Shown here one piece after another: positions 34,514-43,383 of a DNA stretch of 64,000 nt. The notes under the pieces are model-generated. The model worked only from the letters and a program-made list of their open reading frames with translations. It made no database searches and was not told the DNA's origin. Origin of the DNA: Rs1 sp038900335 (GTDB lineage Bacteria > Pseudomonadota > Gammaproteobacteria > Pseudomonadales > Balneatricaceae); the NCBI GenBank assembly GCA_038900335.1, contig JBBMRB010000019.1:1-64000 (forward strand). The letters are read 5' to 3'. Positions within the stretch are counted from its first letter, which is position 1. The number at the start of each line of letters is the position of its first letter. The translations under genes and the position numbers were made by a program.

Positions 34514-37030
34514 ATGTCATTTATTGTCAAAGAAAAATTAATTATTAGTATGCTCGTGATTGTTTCGATATTTTTATCACTATCATACCTTATTGTTAAC
34601 ATATCTGATCCTACTGATAATGGGCTGGTATCTAACGAGAAGCTCAATATTGAACAATCATTTATTATAGATAAAACTAAAAGCCTTACTGTTTCTCAAG
34701 CCTACCGCTCAGCTATGCAATTAACGACGCAAGAGCACATACCCTGGAGCTTTGCAGACCAAGTTTACTGGCTAAAGATAGCCTTACAAAATAATACCAA
34801 ACACCCTTATCAATTAATGATCCACTTTGATAATCCAATGGTTGATAACCTCACAGTTTACGAATTCGAAAACGCTCAATTATATAAACAAGAAAAGTTA
34901 GGGTGGCAAGAAACCAGACTAGACTTGATTGAAAGAACCATTTTGCAATACCCATTAAACATTAAACCCAAGCATATGAGTGAGCTTTTAATAAAGATAG
35001 AGACGACAGGTATTGCTAAAACACCCGTTATAATTTATCAAGATCACGACTTTGTGCAACTTATACGCAGTAGCCACTTAATATGGGGCGCTTTGATTGG
35101 TATTTTGTGCATGATCGCACTGTATAATTTGGTTCTTTTTTACAGCATTAAAGACAGGGTCTATTTAATCTACATTGGTTATCTAATATCGATTTTAGCG
35201 CTATTATCTGTCATTCAAGGATTTGGCCATTATTTATTCCCGCACCCATTATTTAAAATCTTACGCGTTAATGTCATTAGTTTAAATTTTTTAACACTCG
35301 CTTTTGCCTTACTTTTCACCATGTTTTTCTTAAATTTCAACATTAACAAAGAAAAAATTTATAAAACCTGCCTCTACTACTCCTACCTACTGTTTTGCCT
35401 AGCAGCTCTCGTCACATTTATCCCAGAGAGCAATAGCGCCCCTATTTTCTTTGTCGCTATGGGAGGTGCTTATTTTTTATGTTTTTGGCTATTGTATATT
35501 AGATATAACACCAGCCATTTTTGGTCTACCTTATATTTCGCCTCTTGGCTACCTTTGTTGGTCGGTGGCGCAATTCAACCGCTAGAGCTCACTGGTGTTA
35601 TACCCTATTCTTTTCTAGTTCGTAATTTATTTACACTGTGCATTATTTTTGAAATAACCTTGATGGCAATGGCCTTAGCTGAACGTATTCGCTATCAAAA
35701 AGAGCTGACTATTTTTAATGCAACCCATGACTTAGAAACAAATTTACCCAATTTCCAGGCCCTTGAAGCTTATTTATTAGATCTGCTGAATACTGAGAAA
35801 AAATTCACGCTTTGCCTTATTAATATTTCAGGATTAAACCGATTATCTCCATATTTTAATGACTCGCAAACACAGTCGACATTGGATTTATTTATACAAA
35901 ATGCAAAACAGTACACCAACCATTGTCCAAATTTCGCCCGCTTGAATAATTTACAAAATGATTTTGCTAAAAAAGATGCGAAAATAGCCAGAGTCAGAGA
36001 AAATGTCTTCGCTATCATTATTAAACATAAACAAAATCATCAGCAAGTCATTGAAAAATTAGAGCCTTTATACAACTCGATCAATGATGTTTTTAACATC
36101 AACAAAATCAATAGCTATTTCAAAATAAATATTAGTTACTATATCGTTAAAGAAGACCATAACAAAGTCAGCAATATACTTAAAAAAGCTTTTCAAGCTT
36201 TAGAAACCGGCACTCGCGATGATATTGCAATCAATGGTTACGAAAATCATAAACACAACAGCTTAACGTTAGTAGAAGAACTTAAAACTGCTTTGCTAAA
36301 TAATGAGTTAATGCTTTTCCACCAACCGCAAATTACCTTAGAAAACGGCCAAGTTCACGGATCTGAAGGTTTATTGCGTTGGAATCACAAACAACATGGT
36401 TTTATTCCCATCGAAGGGCTTATAAGCCTTGCAGAAGACACCGGCCTCATTAATCAAATTAGCTTATGGGTTATTACTCAGGCTTGTAAAGATATACGAA
36501 CACTAATCAATCTAGGTTATGAAAACCATGAGGTATCAGTCAATATCAGTGGTCTAGATATAGTTAACAAAGAATTCCTTAACGATTTAAAAGAAATCTT
36601 AACCACCTACCCTATTCCAAAACATCGCTTAAATTTAGAGCTCACTGAATCAGTTATGATCAACGATTATACGTATTTACAATCAGTTATGCAGGGCTTA
36701 GCACAATTGGGAATACGTGTTTCTATTGATGATTACGGGACGGGTTATTCATCTTTAGCCCATATATCACAACTCCCATTTAACGAACTAAAAATTGATA
36801 AGATATTCATTCAAAATATAGCAAAAAGTGATCGTAATCAGAAAATAGTACAAACTACTATCAATATGGCTAAAATCCTTAATTTACGCATAGTCGCTGA
36901 AGGCATAGAGACCTTAGAAGAAGAGCAGGTCTTACACGACTTTAATTGTGACTTTGTGCAAGGTTACCGTTACGCCAAACCACAACCTATGAGCGATTAT
37001 ATCCAATGGTTAAGTGAATACCACCATTAA
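34514..37030 (+). CDS. Membrane 7TMR-DISM / degenerate GGDEF / EAL protein, probable c-di-GMP phosphodiesterase
   Basis: 838 residues. In order: an N-terminal membrane anchor (about 8-28); a 7TMR-DISMED2 periplasmic sensor (about 50-170, SFADQVYWLKIALQN); a seven-helix 7TMR-DISM membrane block (about 190-390); a GGDEF-like domain (about 400-570) whose active site is RVRENVFAII near 493-502 rather than GGDEF, so cyclase activity is not expected; and an EAL domain (about 590-835). The EAL catalytic set looks complete: SEGLLRW (near 618), NISG, ELTES, IDDYGTGYSSL, LKIDK, AEGIE and VQGYRYAKP. It should hydrolyse c-di-GMP in response to a periplasmic ligand. Its 3' end is repeated at 43183-43383, beyond the effector module. 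Confidence 0.88.
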   Translation: MSFIVKEKLIISMLVIVSIFLSLSYLIVNISDPTDNGLVSNEKLNIEQSFIIDKTKSLTVSQAYRSAMQLTTQEHIPWSFADQVYWLKIALQNNTKHPYQLMIHFDNPMVDNLTVYEFENAQLYKQEKLGWQETRLDLIERTILQYPLNIKPKHMSELLIKIETTGIAKTPVIIYQDHDFVQLIRSSHLIWGALIGILCMIALYNLVLFYSIKDRVYLIYIGYLISILALLSVIQGFGHYLFPHPLFKILRVNVISLNFLTLAFALLFTMFFLNFNINKEKIYKTCLYYSYLLFCLAALVTFIPESNSAPIFFVAMGGAYFLCFWLLYIRYNTSHFWSTLYFASWLPLLVGGAIQPLELTGVIPYSFLVRNLFTLCIIFEITLMAMALAERIRYQKELTIFNATHDLETNLPNFQALEAYLLDLLNTEKKFTLCLINISGLNRLSPYFNDSQTQSTLDLFIQNAKQYTNHCPNFARLNNLQNDFAKKDAKIARVRENVFAIIIKHKQNHQQVIEKLEPLYNSINDVFNINKINSYFKINISYYIVKEDHNKVSNILKKAFQALETGTRDDIAINGYENHKHNSLTLVEELKTALLNNELMLFHQPQITLENGQVHGSEGLLRWNHKQHGFIPIEGLISLAEDTGLINQISLWVITQACKDIRTLINLGYENHEVSVNISGLDIVNKEFLNDLKEILTTYPIPKHRLNLELTESVMINDYTYLQSVMQGLAQLGIRVSIDDYGTGYSSLAHISQLPFNELKIDKIFIQNIAKSDRNQKIVQTTINMAKILNLRIVAEGIETLEEEQVLHDFNCDFVQGYRYAKPQPMSDYIQWLSEYHH

Positions 37031-37140
37031 AAAAGGCACTCGTTAATCATCGTAATATGCACATTCAGTGGTCGACATTTTAGAGGCTTACGGCGTAATT
37101 CTAGTTCTCCCACATGCTGCACCTACCATTGTTCATCATC
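36828..37140 (+). repeat. Left direct repeat (EAL 3' end plus fosA 3' remnant)
   Basis: The bases 36828-37080 match 43183-43433 with, by eye, about 18 mismatches and one 2-base gap (roughly 92 percent identity). Weaker similarity continues to about 37140 (43494). This copy holds the intact end of the EAL gene (stop at 37028-37030) and a decayed end of fosA. The two copies have the same orientation, about 6.35 kb apart, and bracket the DUF4123/VasX/DUF6708-like module. Confidence 0.9.
37043..37140 (-). pseudogene. fosA 3'-end remnant
   Basis: On the minus strand the last codons MSTTECAYYDD and stop (37043-37045) match the end of the intact fosA at 43396-43797 (MSTTECVYYDD). Further upstream HVGELE resembles HVGNLE of FosA, but there is a TAG in frame and a one-base deletion before ATGTCG, and similarity fades by about 37140. 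It is a decayed fragment of a second fosA copy left by the duplication around the effector module. Confidence 0.8.
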
Positions 37141-37172
37141 AAAAAAAATAAACGCCCGCTTTACTACGCTTT

Positions 37173-37274
37173 TTAACACTCAATGACTTCCCCCAGCTTC
37201 AATTTCAAAAGTATGCTGCTGGCTTTGTAAATATCTTTTTCAAATGGGCTGTCTAACCAATGGGTTTGTTGCAT
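37173..37274 (-). CDS. Possible 33-residue ORF downstream of the immunity candidate
   Basis: ATG at 37274 is 16 bases after the stop of the DUF6708-like gene. The product starts MQQTHWLDSPFEKDIYKASS and ends in GEVIEC. Codon use looks plausible and AGG lies 13 bases upstream, but no family is recognised. It may be a real small peptide, or the truncated start of a gene cut at the module boundary near 37141. Confidence 0.3.
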   Translation of the reverse strand: MQQTHWLDSPFEKDIYKASSILLKLKLGEVIEC

Positions 37275-37290
37275 ATATTCACTGGCCTAT

Positions 37291-38256
37291 CTATGACTTG
37301 AAATTTCCTTTGGTATCTGGCATCGGCTTATTGGGGTGATCGTACTGCCAGGTAAAAAATGGGTTGTTAGGCAGTTTATCAGCTTCATCGTCATGATAAA
37401 CATTATTGTCTCTAAAGAATTGATCAAGTTCTATGGCTTTTTCGTCTATTGTTTTAGGAAATTTATAGCCGCGAAAGCGCATAATGGCTTCTAGTAACAG
37501 CAAACGCCCAACAACCGGTTCGGGTATTTTTTTAACGCCTTGTGCTGCATCTTCTGCAAAGCTTGCCCCTTGCATGTATTGGTTTAACCAATTCCAGTAG
37601 AGTAAACCGGGATCACCGCCTATTTTGAGTGCGTCTATTCTACGACTGTTAACCGCAGAGAGTACCACCCAACGCTGCATCCGACGGCCTTTTTTATCCA
37701 GCGCATATAAGCGTATTTGAATCCCTTTGTATGGAGTTAATTGAGGCACATAGTCAATATTATTTCGCCATAATTTGATATCAGCGGTGTGCCAATTAGT
37801 AACCCAGACACGGCCTCCGTACTTGGTATAGACTAAACCATTTTTTTGATTGAAACGCACAGGGCAAGGGTAAGGTGCGAATAATAGGTGTATGCCCAAT
37901 AAAAAAAGAACAGTGGCCAAGAATATTTGATTTATAAATATATAATACGCCCCTCTGTTCCAAAAATATGCAAGTTTCGATATAACCCAATCAACTCTAG
38001 ACTCGGGTTCTCCCGTCGTGAGTAAATATGTAAACGTTTCCATTTCATTTGCCGTATTTAGACAAAAATATGCCATTAAGATATAAAATGGTAACGCGAT
38101 AATTGGATTGATGCGTTTCGCATCGACAAACCCCTGACCTTTGCCAATTAACCAATAATCGATATTGAATTTAAAGGACGAGTGAATACTTGTTGCCTTG
38201 TAAGTCTTGTTCGCTATTGCTTGTTGTTGGTTCTGGCTCATCTTTATAAACATCAT
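37291..38256 (-). CDS. Two-TM DUF6708-like protein, candidate immunity protein of the VasX-like effector
   Basis: 321 residues with membrane segments at about 49-67 and 105-126 and a soluble C-terminal part. The segment after the second helix, APYPCPVRFNQKNGLVYTKY, followed by a Trp-rich stretch, resembles DUF6708 proteins that occur beside type VI effectors. It overlaps the effector gene by 4 bases (ATGA), so expression is coupled, as expected for effector-immunity pairs; the membrane location suits immunity against a pore-former. No experiment or search supports this beyond context. A second in-frame ATG lies at 38253. Confidence 0.62.
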   Translation of the reverse strand: MMFIKMSQNQQQAIANKTYKATSIHSSFKFNIDYWLIGKGQGFVDAKRINPIIALPFYILMAYFCLNTANEMETFTYLLTTGEPESRVDWVISKLAYFWNRGAYYIFINQIFLATVLFLLGIHLLFAPYPCPVRFNQKNGLVYTKYGGRVWVTNWHTADIKLWRNNIDYVPQLTPYKGIQIRLYALDKKGRRMQRWVVLSAVNSRRIDALKIGGDPGLLYWNWLNQYMQGASFAEDAAQGVKKIPEPVVGRLLLLEAIMRFRGYKFPKTIDEKAIELDQFFRDNNVYHDDEADKLPNNPFFTWQYDHPNKPMPDTKGNFKS

Positions 38257-41200
38257 GATTTAACACTCCCGAAGACATTAAATTCTATACTGTCTTTAAT
38301 CACTATCTTATCTCCCTTATCTTCTGCTTCTTTACCATTCGGGTAATAGCTGTACGTTAGTTCTTTTATCGTGAACGCTAGCCTAGATTCAGGTACAAGC
38401 TTCAGCACGCCTAATTTTTTAGTTAATCCCCATAAATTTTCGTGCTCTGACTTTAATAGACCATAAGTTTCAGTCAAAGGTGGAACTCTATCAAACATAC
38501 TAGGCACGCCACCAAACGTCACTACCAGCTCTAGATCCGATACACCTGCTTTAAACCCAGGCAAAATCACTAACAAGTCTTTGGAATTTCTCTCAAAGGC
38601 TGGCGTGTATACACGGCGATGATAATCTAGCATTTCGCGTTGCATGTATTCTTTGATGGTTGAATTGCTAACTTTAGGCACTAATGAAAAACCTATAGTA
38701 TCTTTATCATCTACATTAGCTAGCTTAGCTATTTCCAATTGCCCTTCAAATCCCTCTACTTCCACGTTATCAAAACGCTTGAAAATAATTTTTTCTCTTT
38801 CTATATTCCCCCAATACAGGTATTGGGATGGGTTTCCTAACCAATCTTCATTCCACCCCCAAAATCCATTAGTGATCCATGTTTCTAACTCGCCATCTTC
38901 AGCCATCAGCTTACCGATAACGCCTACCACTGATAACACGAAACCCGCTGTGATTACAGCTGGCGCTGAAAACAGAGCACCTAGCACCAACAAAGAACCG
39001 CCTGCAATGCTAACCCCGGAAAAAGCAGCAGCATTTATGTCGTTTCGTTCACTGTATGACAAAAATTGATAATAATTTGTGACTGCATCAATCACTCCTA
39101 TTATAGGAGTGATCTTTAAAATATTCTTAATTGCCCCTAAGGTTTTACCTGCAACACCCGCTTTATTGAGACCTAAACTCGTTGGTATCTTGAGCTTAGC
39201 TAACCCCTGAGCCGTTAATTTAGATATTGCTAAATCAAGGTTTTTACCAACCGCCAGAAAACTAGCCTCGGCGATCACCAAGGTATAATAGATTTTTGAT
39301 AGTCCTCTCATACTGGCTGCTTGTATGGTATTTCTTGATGTTAATATTTTTAGTGAAGGCCCTGTGACATACATACTATAAACCACTGCCACTAATGCAA
39401 TTGAACTCGCTCCTTGTACCACTTTACTAGGCAAGGCATGAGCGGGGTGGTCAGCACCGTCAACAGTAACAGTGAGTACATCTACATCTTGCTTAAATAG
39501 TTTCCCGTAATATTTCACCAGTAAACTCTCATTCCATTGAGTAAAAACATCACTTTTGTTGGTGATTTCTTTCAGAAACTTGGAAAGGTGATTCTTTTTA
39601 AATTTGATAGGTGTCTTATGCATGTCAGCGATGGCTTCGATGGAGGCTTTTATTTCTGCCTTTCTTTGGCCTTTGCTGTTGCCTCCTGCTGCACTGCCAC
39701 CCTCATATTTAAGAACAAATTCTCTTACGTCTTGCGCAAAATTTTGTGAAGATATAGGTGAGCTCACTAATGCTTTTGTGAATTTGTCTGATGCCTTTAA
39801 TAAATCAATTTTTGCCGAAAGCAAATTGGAACGAAAGTCTTTGAATTCATTGTCTGCCAGGCCTATTGCATCGGCCACAAAACTCGATAGTGATTTAATT
39901 ATGGTGGCTACTGGATAACGTAAATCAGTCCCTGGTGCGGCACTTGGATAAAGAACATCATCAATTTGCTTTTTACCTGCTTCAGTCGCTTCTAAACCAG
40001 AGGTCATTTGCTCTATCGTTGCAAGGCAACGTGTAACACTTCGAACTTTATCTAACTGACTAACCGCTTGTTTTTCCTCAGTCATTAAGGCAAAGCATGC
40101 ACCAATATAACCTTGTCCCGTTTTTTTATTCCAACGACTGACATTATCAGCGGCAGTTTCAATAGCTTTTATTAGTGTGATGCTATTTTCATTAATTCTT
40201 GTACGGGTTTCATGAAATTCTGGATTTAATGCCTTTACAGCGGCGTTAAGATCATACGGGGACTTATTTCTCTTTAGTAGATCATAAGCATCAGCAACTT
40301 CTTTTACCTCTTGTTCACTCATTTCAGATTCAACAATCGCAATATCACTATCTTGAGAAAAACTAGAATCTTGACGCTCCTGTAGTGGTATATATTTTAT
40401 ACTCCCCGGTGCCTGCGGTACTAGTAATCCTTTTCTTTGCTGTTGCTTTTTATATACTCTTTTCATGAATGCTCGCGCTGTACTTCGAGCCATATCTAAA
40501 TCTGACCTACCTAAAGGATTATCAAAAGATGGCAATGCTGACCTTAGCTGTGTTTCGATCGCTTGATAAGTACTGTAGGCATATTGATTCTCCATAATAT
40601 CGTCTGCATGACTTACAGAGAGTACTCCATGAAACGCTGCCAAATCTTGACTAATACCAATAGGGTCATGCAACACAACTACTTTGCCTACCTCTGCTTT
40701 GTTGCGGGTGGCATTAAACACTTGCTCTATTTTATCTTGTGCATAGGGAATACTGGGAATTGCACTGAGGGCCAGTTTTTCAACAAAGCTCGCGTCATCC
40801 TTAGCTTGTTTTTGCTCTAACACATTTGGATTGAGTTCTTGCACAAAACTGGCAAGCGTGGTTTCAAACTGAGAAGAGTCCTCATTTTTAACATTGTCAA
40901 ACGTTGGTTTCTGCTTATTACATAATTGCAAAGGTAATGAGCAGTCAGTATCGGCAGGTAACATAGTGCCTATTTTCTGCATATGTGCTGCACGGTTTGA
41001 GCTGATGCTCATTATTGAATCCAACATATATATCGACCATTCATAGGTACTGTAAGCGATATAAATACTACTGCAGGTTGGCGGTACAAAAGCATATTCG
41101 CGCGCTATTTCATCGTCATTTTTATCTTTAAATCGCTTATAAACTAAATGCTCGCTTTCGTCGTCTTCTTCAATTTTTAGCTTAACAAATAAGCCGCCCT

Positions 41201-41558
41201 GCTCATTTATGTTACCTTCTGTGTCAGGGTTGGGGCTGTGGTAGTAAAAAATATGCCATTTATCTTGATAACTTGGCGCATCGTCCGCATCTTTATCCTC
41301 TTTTTTCTGGGCGCCATCTTCAATATAAATATAAACATAACCACTACGCAAAAGCCTAGCCACCATAGCGTTAACCGGTTCAAAATCACTGTTTAATAGC
41401 TGATCTATGGTCGGGTAAGATAAGTCTTTTATGTCTAAATCAAACTGGCCTAGAGCATAACGCACTGGCAGAATAGGAATAATTTCAGGGCGCTGGCAAG
41501 GATAACAGATACTATCAATTGCTATATTACTGCCAGGGTTGGGTGGTAATTTGCTCAT
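38253..41558 (-). CDS. VasX-like T6SS pore-forming effector
   Basis: 1101 residues, close to Vibrio cholerae VasX (1085). The N-terminus carries the VasX N-terminal/BTH_I2691-type signature CYPCQRPEIIPILPVRYAL at residues 18-36, then MVARLLRSGYVYIYIEDG at 65-82, and WHIFYYH at 101-107. A long, mostly helical middle follows (about 200-700). Hydrophobic segments suited to membrane insertion lie at about 715-737 and 847-883 (GGSLLVLGALFSAPAVITAG within). A beta-rich C-terminal tail ends about 1101. There is no signal peptide. Flanked upstream by its DUF4123 adaptor and downstream by the membrane immunity candidate, each with a 4-base overlap, it copies the VasW-VasX-TsiV2 order. No VgrG, Hcp or PAAR gene is in the window. 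Confidence 0.82.
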   Translation of the reverse strand: MSKLPPNPGSNIAIDSICYPCQRPEIIPILPVRYALGQFDLDIKDLSYPTIDQLLNSDFEPVNAMVARLLRSGYVYIYIEDGAQKKEDKDADDAPSYQDKWHIFYYHSPNPDTEGNINEQGGLFVKLKIEEDDESEHLVYKRFKDKNDDEIAREYAFVPPTCSSIYIAYSTYEWSIYMLDSIMSISSNRAAHMQKIGTMLPADTDCSLPLQLCNKQKPTFDNVKNEDSSQFETTLASFVQELNPNVLEQKQAKDDASFVEKLALSAIPSIPYAQDKIEQVFNATRNKAEVGKVVVLHDPIGISQDLAAFHGVLSVSHADDIMENQYAYSTYQAIETQLRSALPSFDNPLGRSDLDMARSTARAFMKRVYKKQQQRKGLLVPQAPGSIKYIPLQERQDSSFSQDSDIAIVESEMSEQEVKEVADAYDLLKRNKSPYDLNAAVKALNPEFHETRTRINENSITLIKAIETAADNVSRWNKKTGQGYIGACFALMTEEKQAVSQLDKVRSVTRCLATIEQMTSGLEATEAGKKQIDDVLYPSAAPGTDLRYPVATIIKSLSSFVADAIGLADNEFKDFRSNLLSAKIDLLKASDKFTKALVSSPISSQNFAQDVREFVLKYEGGSAAGGNSKGQRKAEIKASIEAIADMHKTPIKFKKNHLSKFLKEITNKSDVFTQWNESLLVKYYGKLFKQDVDVLTVTVDGADHPAHALPSKVVQGASSIALVAVVYSMYVTGPSLKILTSRNTIQAASMRGLSKIYYTLVIAEASFLAVGKNLDLAISKLTAQGLAKLKIPTSLGLNKAGVAGKTLGAIKNILKITPIIGVIDAVTNYYQFLSYSERNDINAAAFSGVSIAGGSLLVLGALFSAPAVITAGFVLSVVGVIGKLMAEDGELETWITNGFWGWNEDWLGNPSQYLYWGNIEREKIIFKRFDNVEVEGFEGQLEIAKLANVDDKDTIGFSLVPKVSNSTIKEYMQREMLDYHRRVYTPAFERNSKDLLVILPGFKAGVSDLELVVTFGGVPSMFDRVPPLTETYGLLKSEHENLWGLTKKLGVLKLVPESRLAFTIKELTYSYYPNGKEAEDKGDKIVIKDSIEFNVFGSVKS

Positions 41559-43078
41559 TTATAATCCTTGATCTGTTGGCTCATACTTGCAGCTGCTAAC
41601 TCAGTATTAGCGCTTTGCTGTATTGCTATCAGAAAGTTCTCTGCACGCTGTGCTGGTGATAATGCAAAGTTTGCTAGATGCTGGGTAAATACATCAGGTA
41701 TTTCAGCAATAGGCATTTGCAGTAAATAGCAACCTGCCAACGCATAGTTGAATTCGTATTCAGAGGCCAGTTGATATTGTTGCCTTAATAGCGGTATTTG
41801 TTGCGCTAAAAACGTTGAGATTGACAGCTGTGCTAGTTGTTTTTGACCGTAGTGTTCTACTAGCCAATACGCTGTTTTTAGACAAAACTGCTGCACTGTG
41901 TAAGCAATAAAGCCTTGTTCAATAATCTCGTATAACGATGGTTCTTGTTGACTTCTAATATCTATATCAAATGCTTGATCCAGCTGTTGTATTTGCCCAT
42001 AAGCCGATGAGTTAAAGCGGGCTATCTTGGTATTGATTAGTTGTTCGCTGCTATCGATAAGGCCTGCTTGCTTTTCATTGTGCTTACTGGTTCTGAGCTC
42101 TAAGCCGGCATGGTCTTCATAAATAAAAGTAACTGGCGGGTATTTTTCGCCCTGCTGGGTATTAGGGACATTAAAAAATTTGTAGCAGGCCTTAGGATAA
42201 TTTGCTAAATTTGGCAGATGTACTTTTAGCACTCTAGGGTCCCAATACCTAAAAAAGCGGTTGTTTTTTTCTTCAAAGTCAAATTTAAGAAACTTTCTAA
42301 AATGCAGATGTATATCCTTCATGCTCGCGCTACTTTGGATAAATACTCCTACGTTTTCCCCCCACATTTTTTCAAAGTAGCGCCGATGAAAATGCGGAAC
42401 GCTGCCATCATCCTGATAAACCTTTTCATCTATTGTTAGGTCCAACAAATAGGGTGCGGACATTTTAAGTGTTTGTGCAGCCTCCCCTGTAAACATACAC
42501 ATAACAGGGCAATCACTGATCAGATCTAAATCAAAGACACCGCGATGCTCGATATATGCGCTTGCATCAAGCAATAGATAGGTATGAATTTTTTCGCTGG
42601 GAACTTCATTAGCTAATACGTCGCTGTTTGATGGTAAATTAGCTGCAAATAATAAGGCTTTTAAGTCCGAGTTTATCCAAGGGCGCAGCCAGTAATTGCT
42701 ATCCGCTTGGGCTACTTCTTTAGGTATAGAGTGCGTATCAATTTCAACAAATTTAAGGTCATCGAGAGGGTCTGCCTCACGGGATAATATTGCGACAGCT
42801 TTACAGCTGATAGGTTGTTGCTCACTCAGTTGATCGCAGAGCGCTAACACGGTTGAATAGTGTTCTATGGTGCGCTCAAGATAATGATTAACAGCAAGTG
42901 CTTCGTGAGAATATAAAAACTGATAGCCAAGTTTTTGCATATACTGGCTAATGGCACTATCAATGCTTAGCCAATTTTTTACTTTTAAAGCGACCAAGAT
43001 GTCGTAGCGCGTTTGTCGGCTATCCCCTACTTTCATTGCTTCACAATGTAAGATTGTTGGGTATTGAAAGTCTTGCAT
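41555..43078 (-). CDS. DUF4123 T6SS effector adaptor/chaperone (VasW/Tap-like) with extra N-terminal domain
   Basis: 507 residues. The DUF4123 domain covers about 166-290: YLLLDASAYIEH, APYLLDL, GVFIQSSASMKDIHLHFRKF and FFRYWDPRVLKVHLP. Such proteins load a cognate effector on VgrG. An additional about 140-residue N-terminal region (DILVALKVKNWLSIDSAISQ, then LGYQFLYSHEALAVNHYLE) precedes it, which most short DUF4123 proteins lack. A C-terminal helical region (about 350-500) follows, as in other long adaptors. It is the first gene of the module and is coupled to the effector by ATGA. Confidence 0.8.
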   Translation of the reverse strand: MQDFQYPTILHCEAMKVGDSRQTRYDILVALKVKNWLSIDSAISQYMQKLGYQFLYSHEALAVNHYLERTIEHYSTVLALCDQLSEQQPISCKAVAILSREADPLDDLKFVEIDTHSIPKEVAQADSNYWLRPWINSDLKALLFAANLPSNSDVLANEVPSEKIHTYLLLDASAYIEHRGVFDLDLISDCPVMCMFTGEAAQTLKMSAPYLLDLTIDEKVYQDDGSVPHFHRRYFEKMWGENVGVFIQSSASMKDIHLHFRKFLKFDFEEKNNRFFRYWDPRVLKVHLPNLANYPKACYKFFNVPNTQQGEKYPPVTFIYEDHAGLELRTSKHNEKQAGLIDSSEQLINTKIARFNSSAYGQIQQLDQAFDIDIRSQQEPSLYEIIEQGFIAYTVQQFCLKTAYWLVEHYGQKQLAQLSISTFLAQQIPLLRQQYQLASEYEFNYALAGCYLLQMPIAEIPDVFTQHLANFALSPAQRAENFLIAIQQSANTELAAASMSQQIKDYK

Positions 43079-43109
43079 ATTTACTCAATCATCCGTGATT
43101 ATTGTAAGT

Positions 43110-43115
43110 ATTATA
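43110..43115 (-). promoter_or_regulatory. Possible -10 box of the effector module
   Basis: On the minus strand TATAAT (plus-strand ATTATA 43110-43115) lies 32 bases before the DUF4123 ATG. A weak TTACGT-like -35 is about 16 bases further up. A perfect palindrome ATATTAAATTTAATAT at 43158-43173 lies just upstream and could be an operator. Confidence 0.35.
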
Positions 43116-43182
43116 AATCAACGGAAAATTAACGTAAAATGAACAACAAAGCAACAAATATTAAATTTAATATCAACTAAAG

Positions 43183-43383
43183 GTGATCGTAATCAGGAAA
43201 TGCTACAAACCACTATCAATATGGCTAAAATCCTTAATTTACGCATAGTCGCTGAAGGCATAGAGACCGCTGAACAAGAGCAGGTCTTACACGACTTTTT
43301 GTGACTTTGTCCAAGGTTAGCGCTACGCCAAACCACAACCTATGAGCGACTATATCCAATGGTTAAGTGAATACCACCATTAA
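43183..43383 (+). pseudogene. EAL-gene 3'-end remnant
   Basis: Matches the last about 67 codons of the EAL gene at 34514-37030. A 2-base deletion (near 43300, ACTTTTTGTG against ACTTTAATTGTG in the intact copy) shifts the frame, and TAC of GYRYA has become TAG (43318-43320). No start or upstream domain is present, so it cannot encode a functional EAL domain. Confidence 0.88.

Noticed and set aside
34305..34520. Minus-strand 71-codon frame before the EAL gene
   Set aside because: Product is almost only Leu, Asn, Lys and Ile from very AT-rich DNA, with no ribosome site or family.
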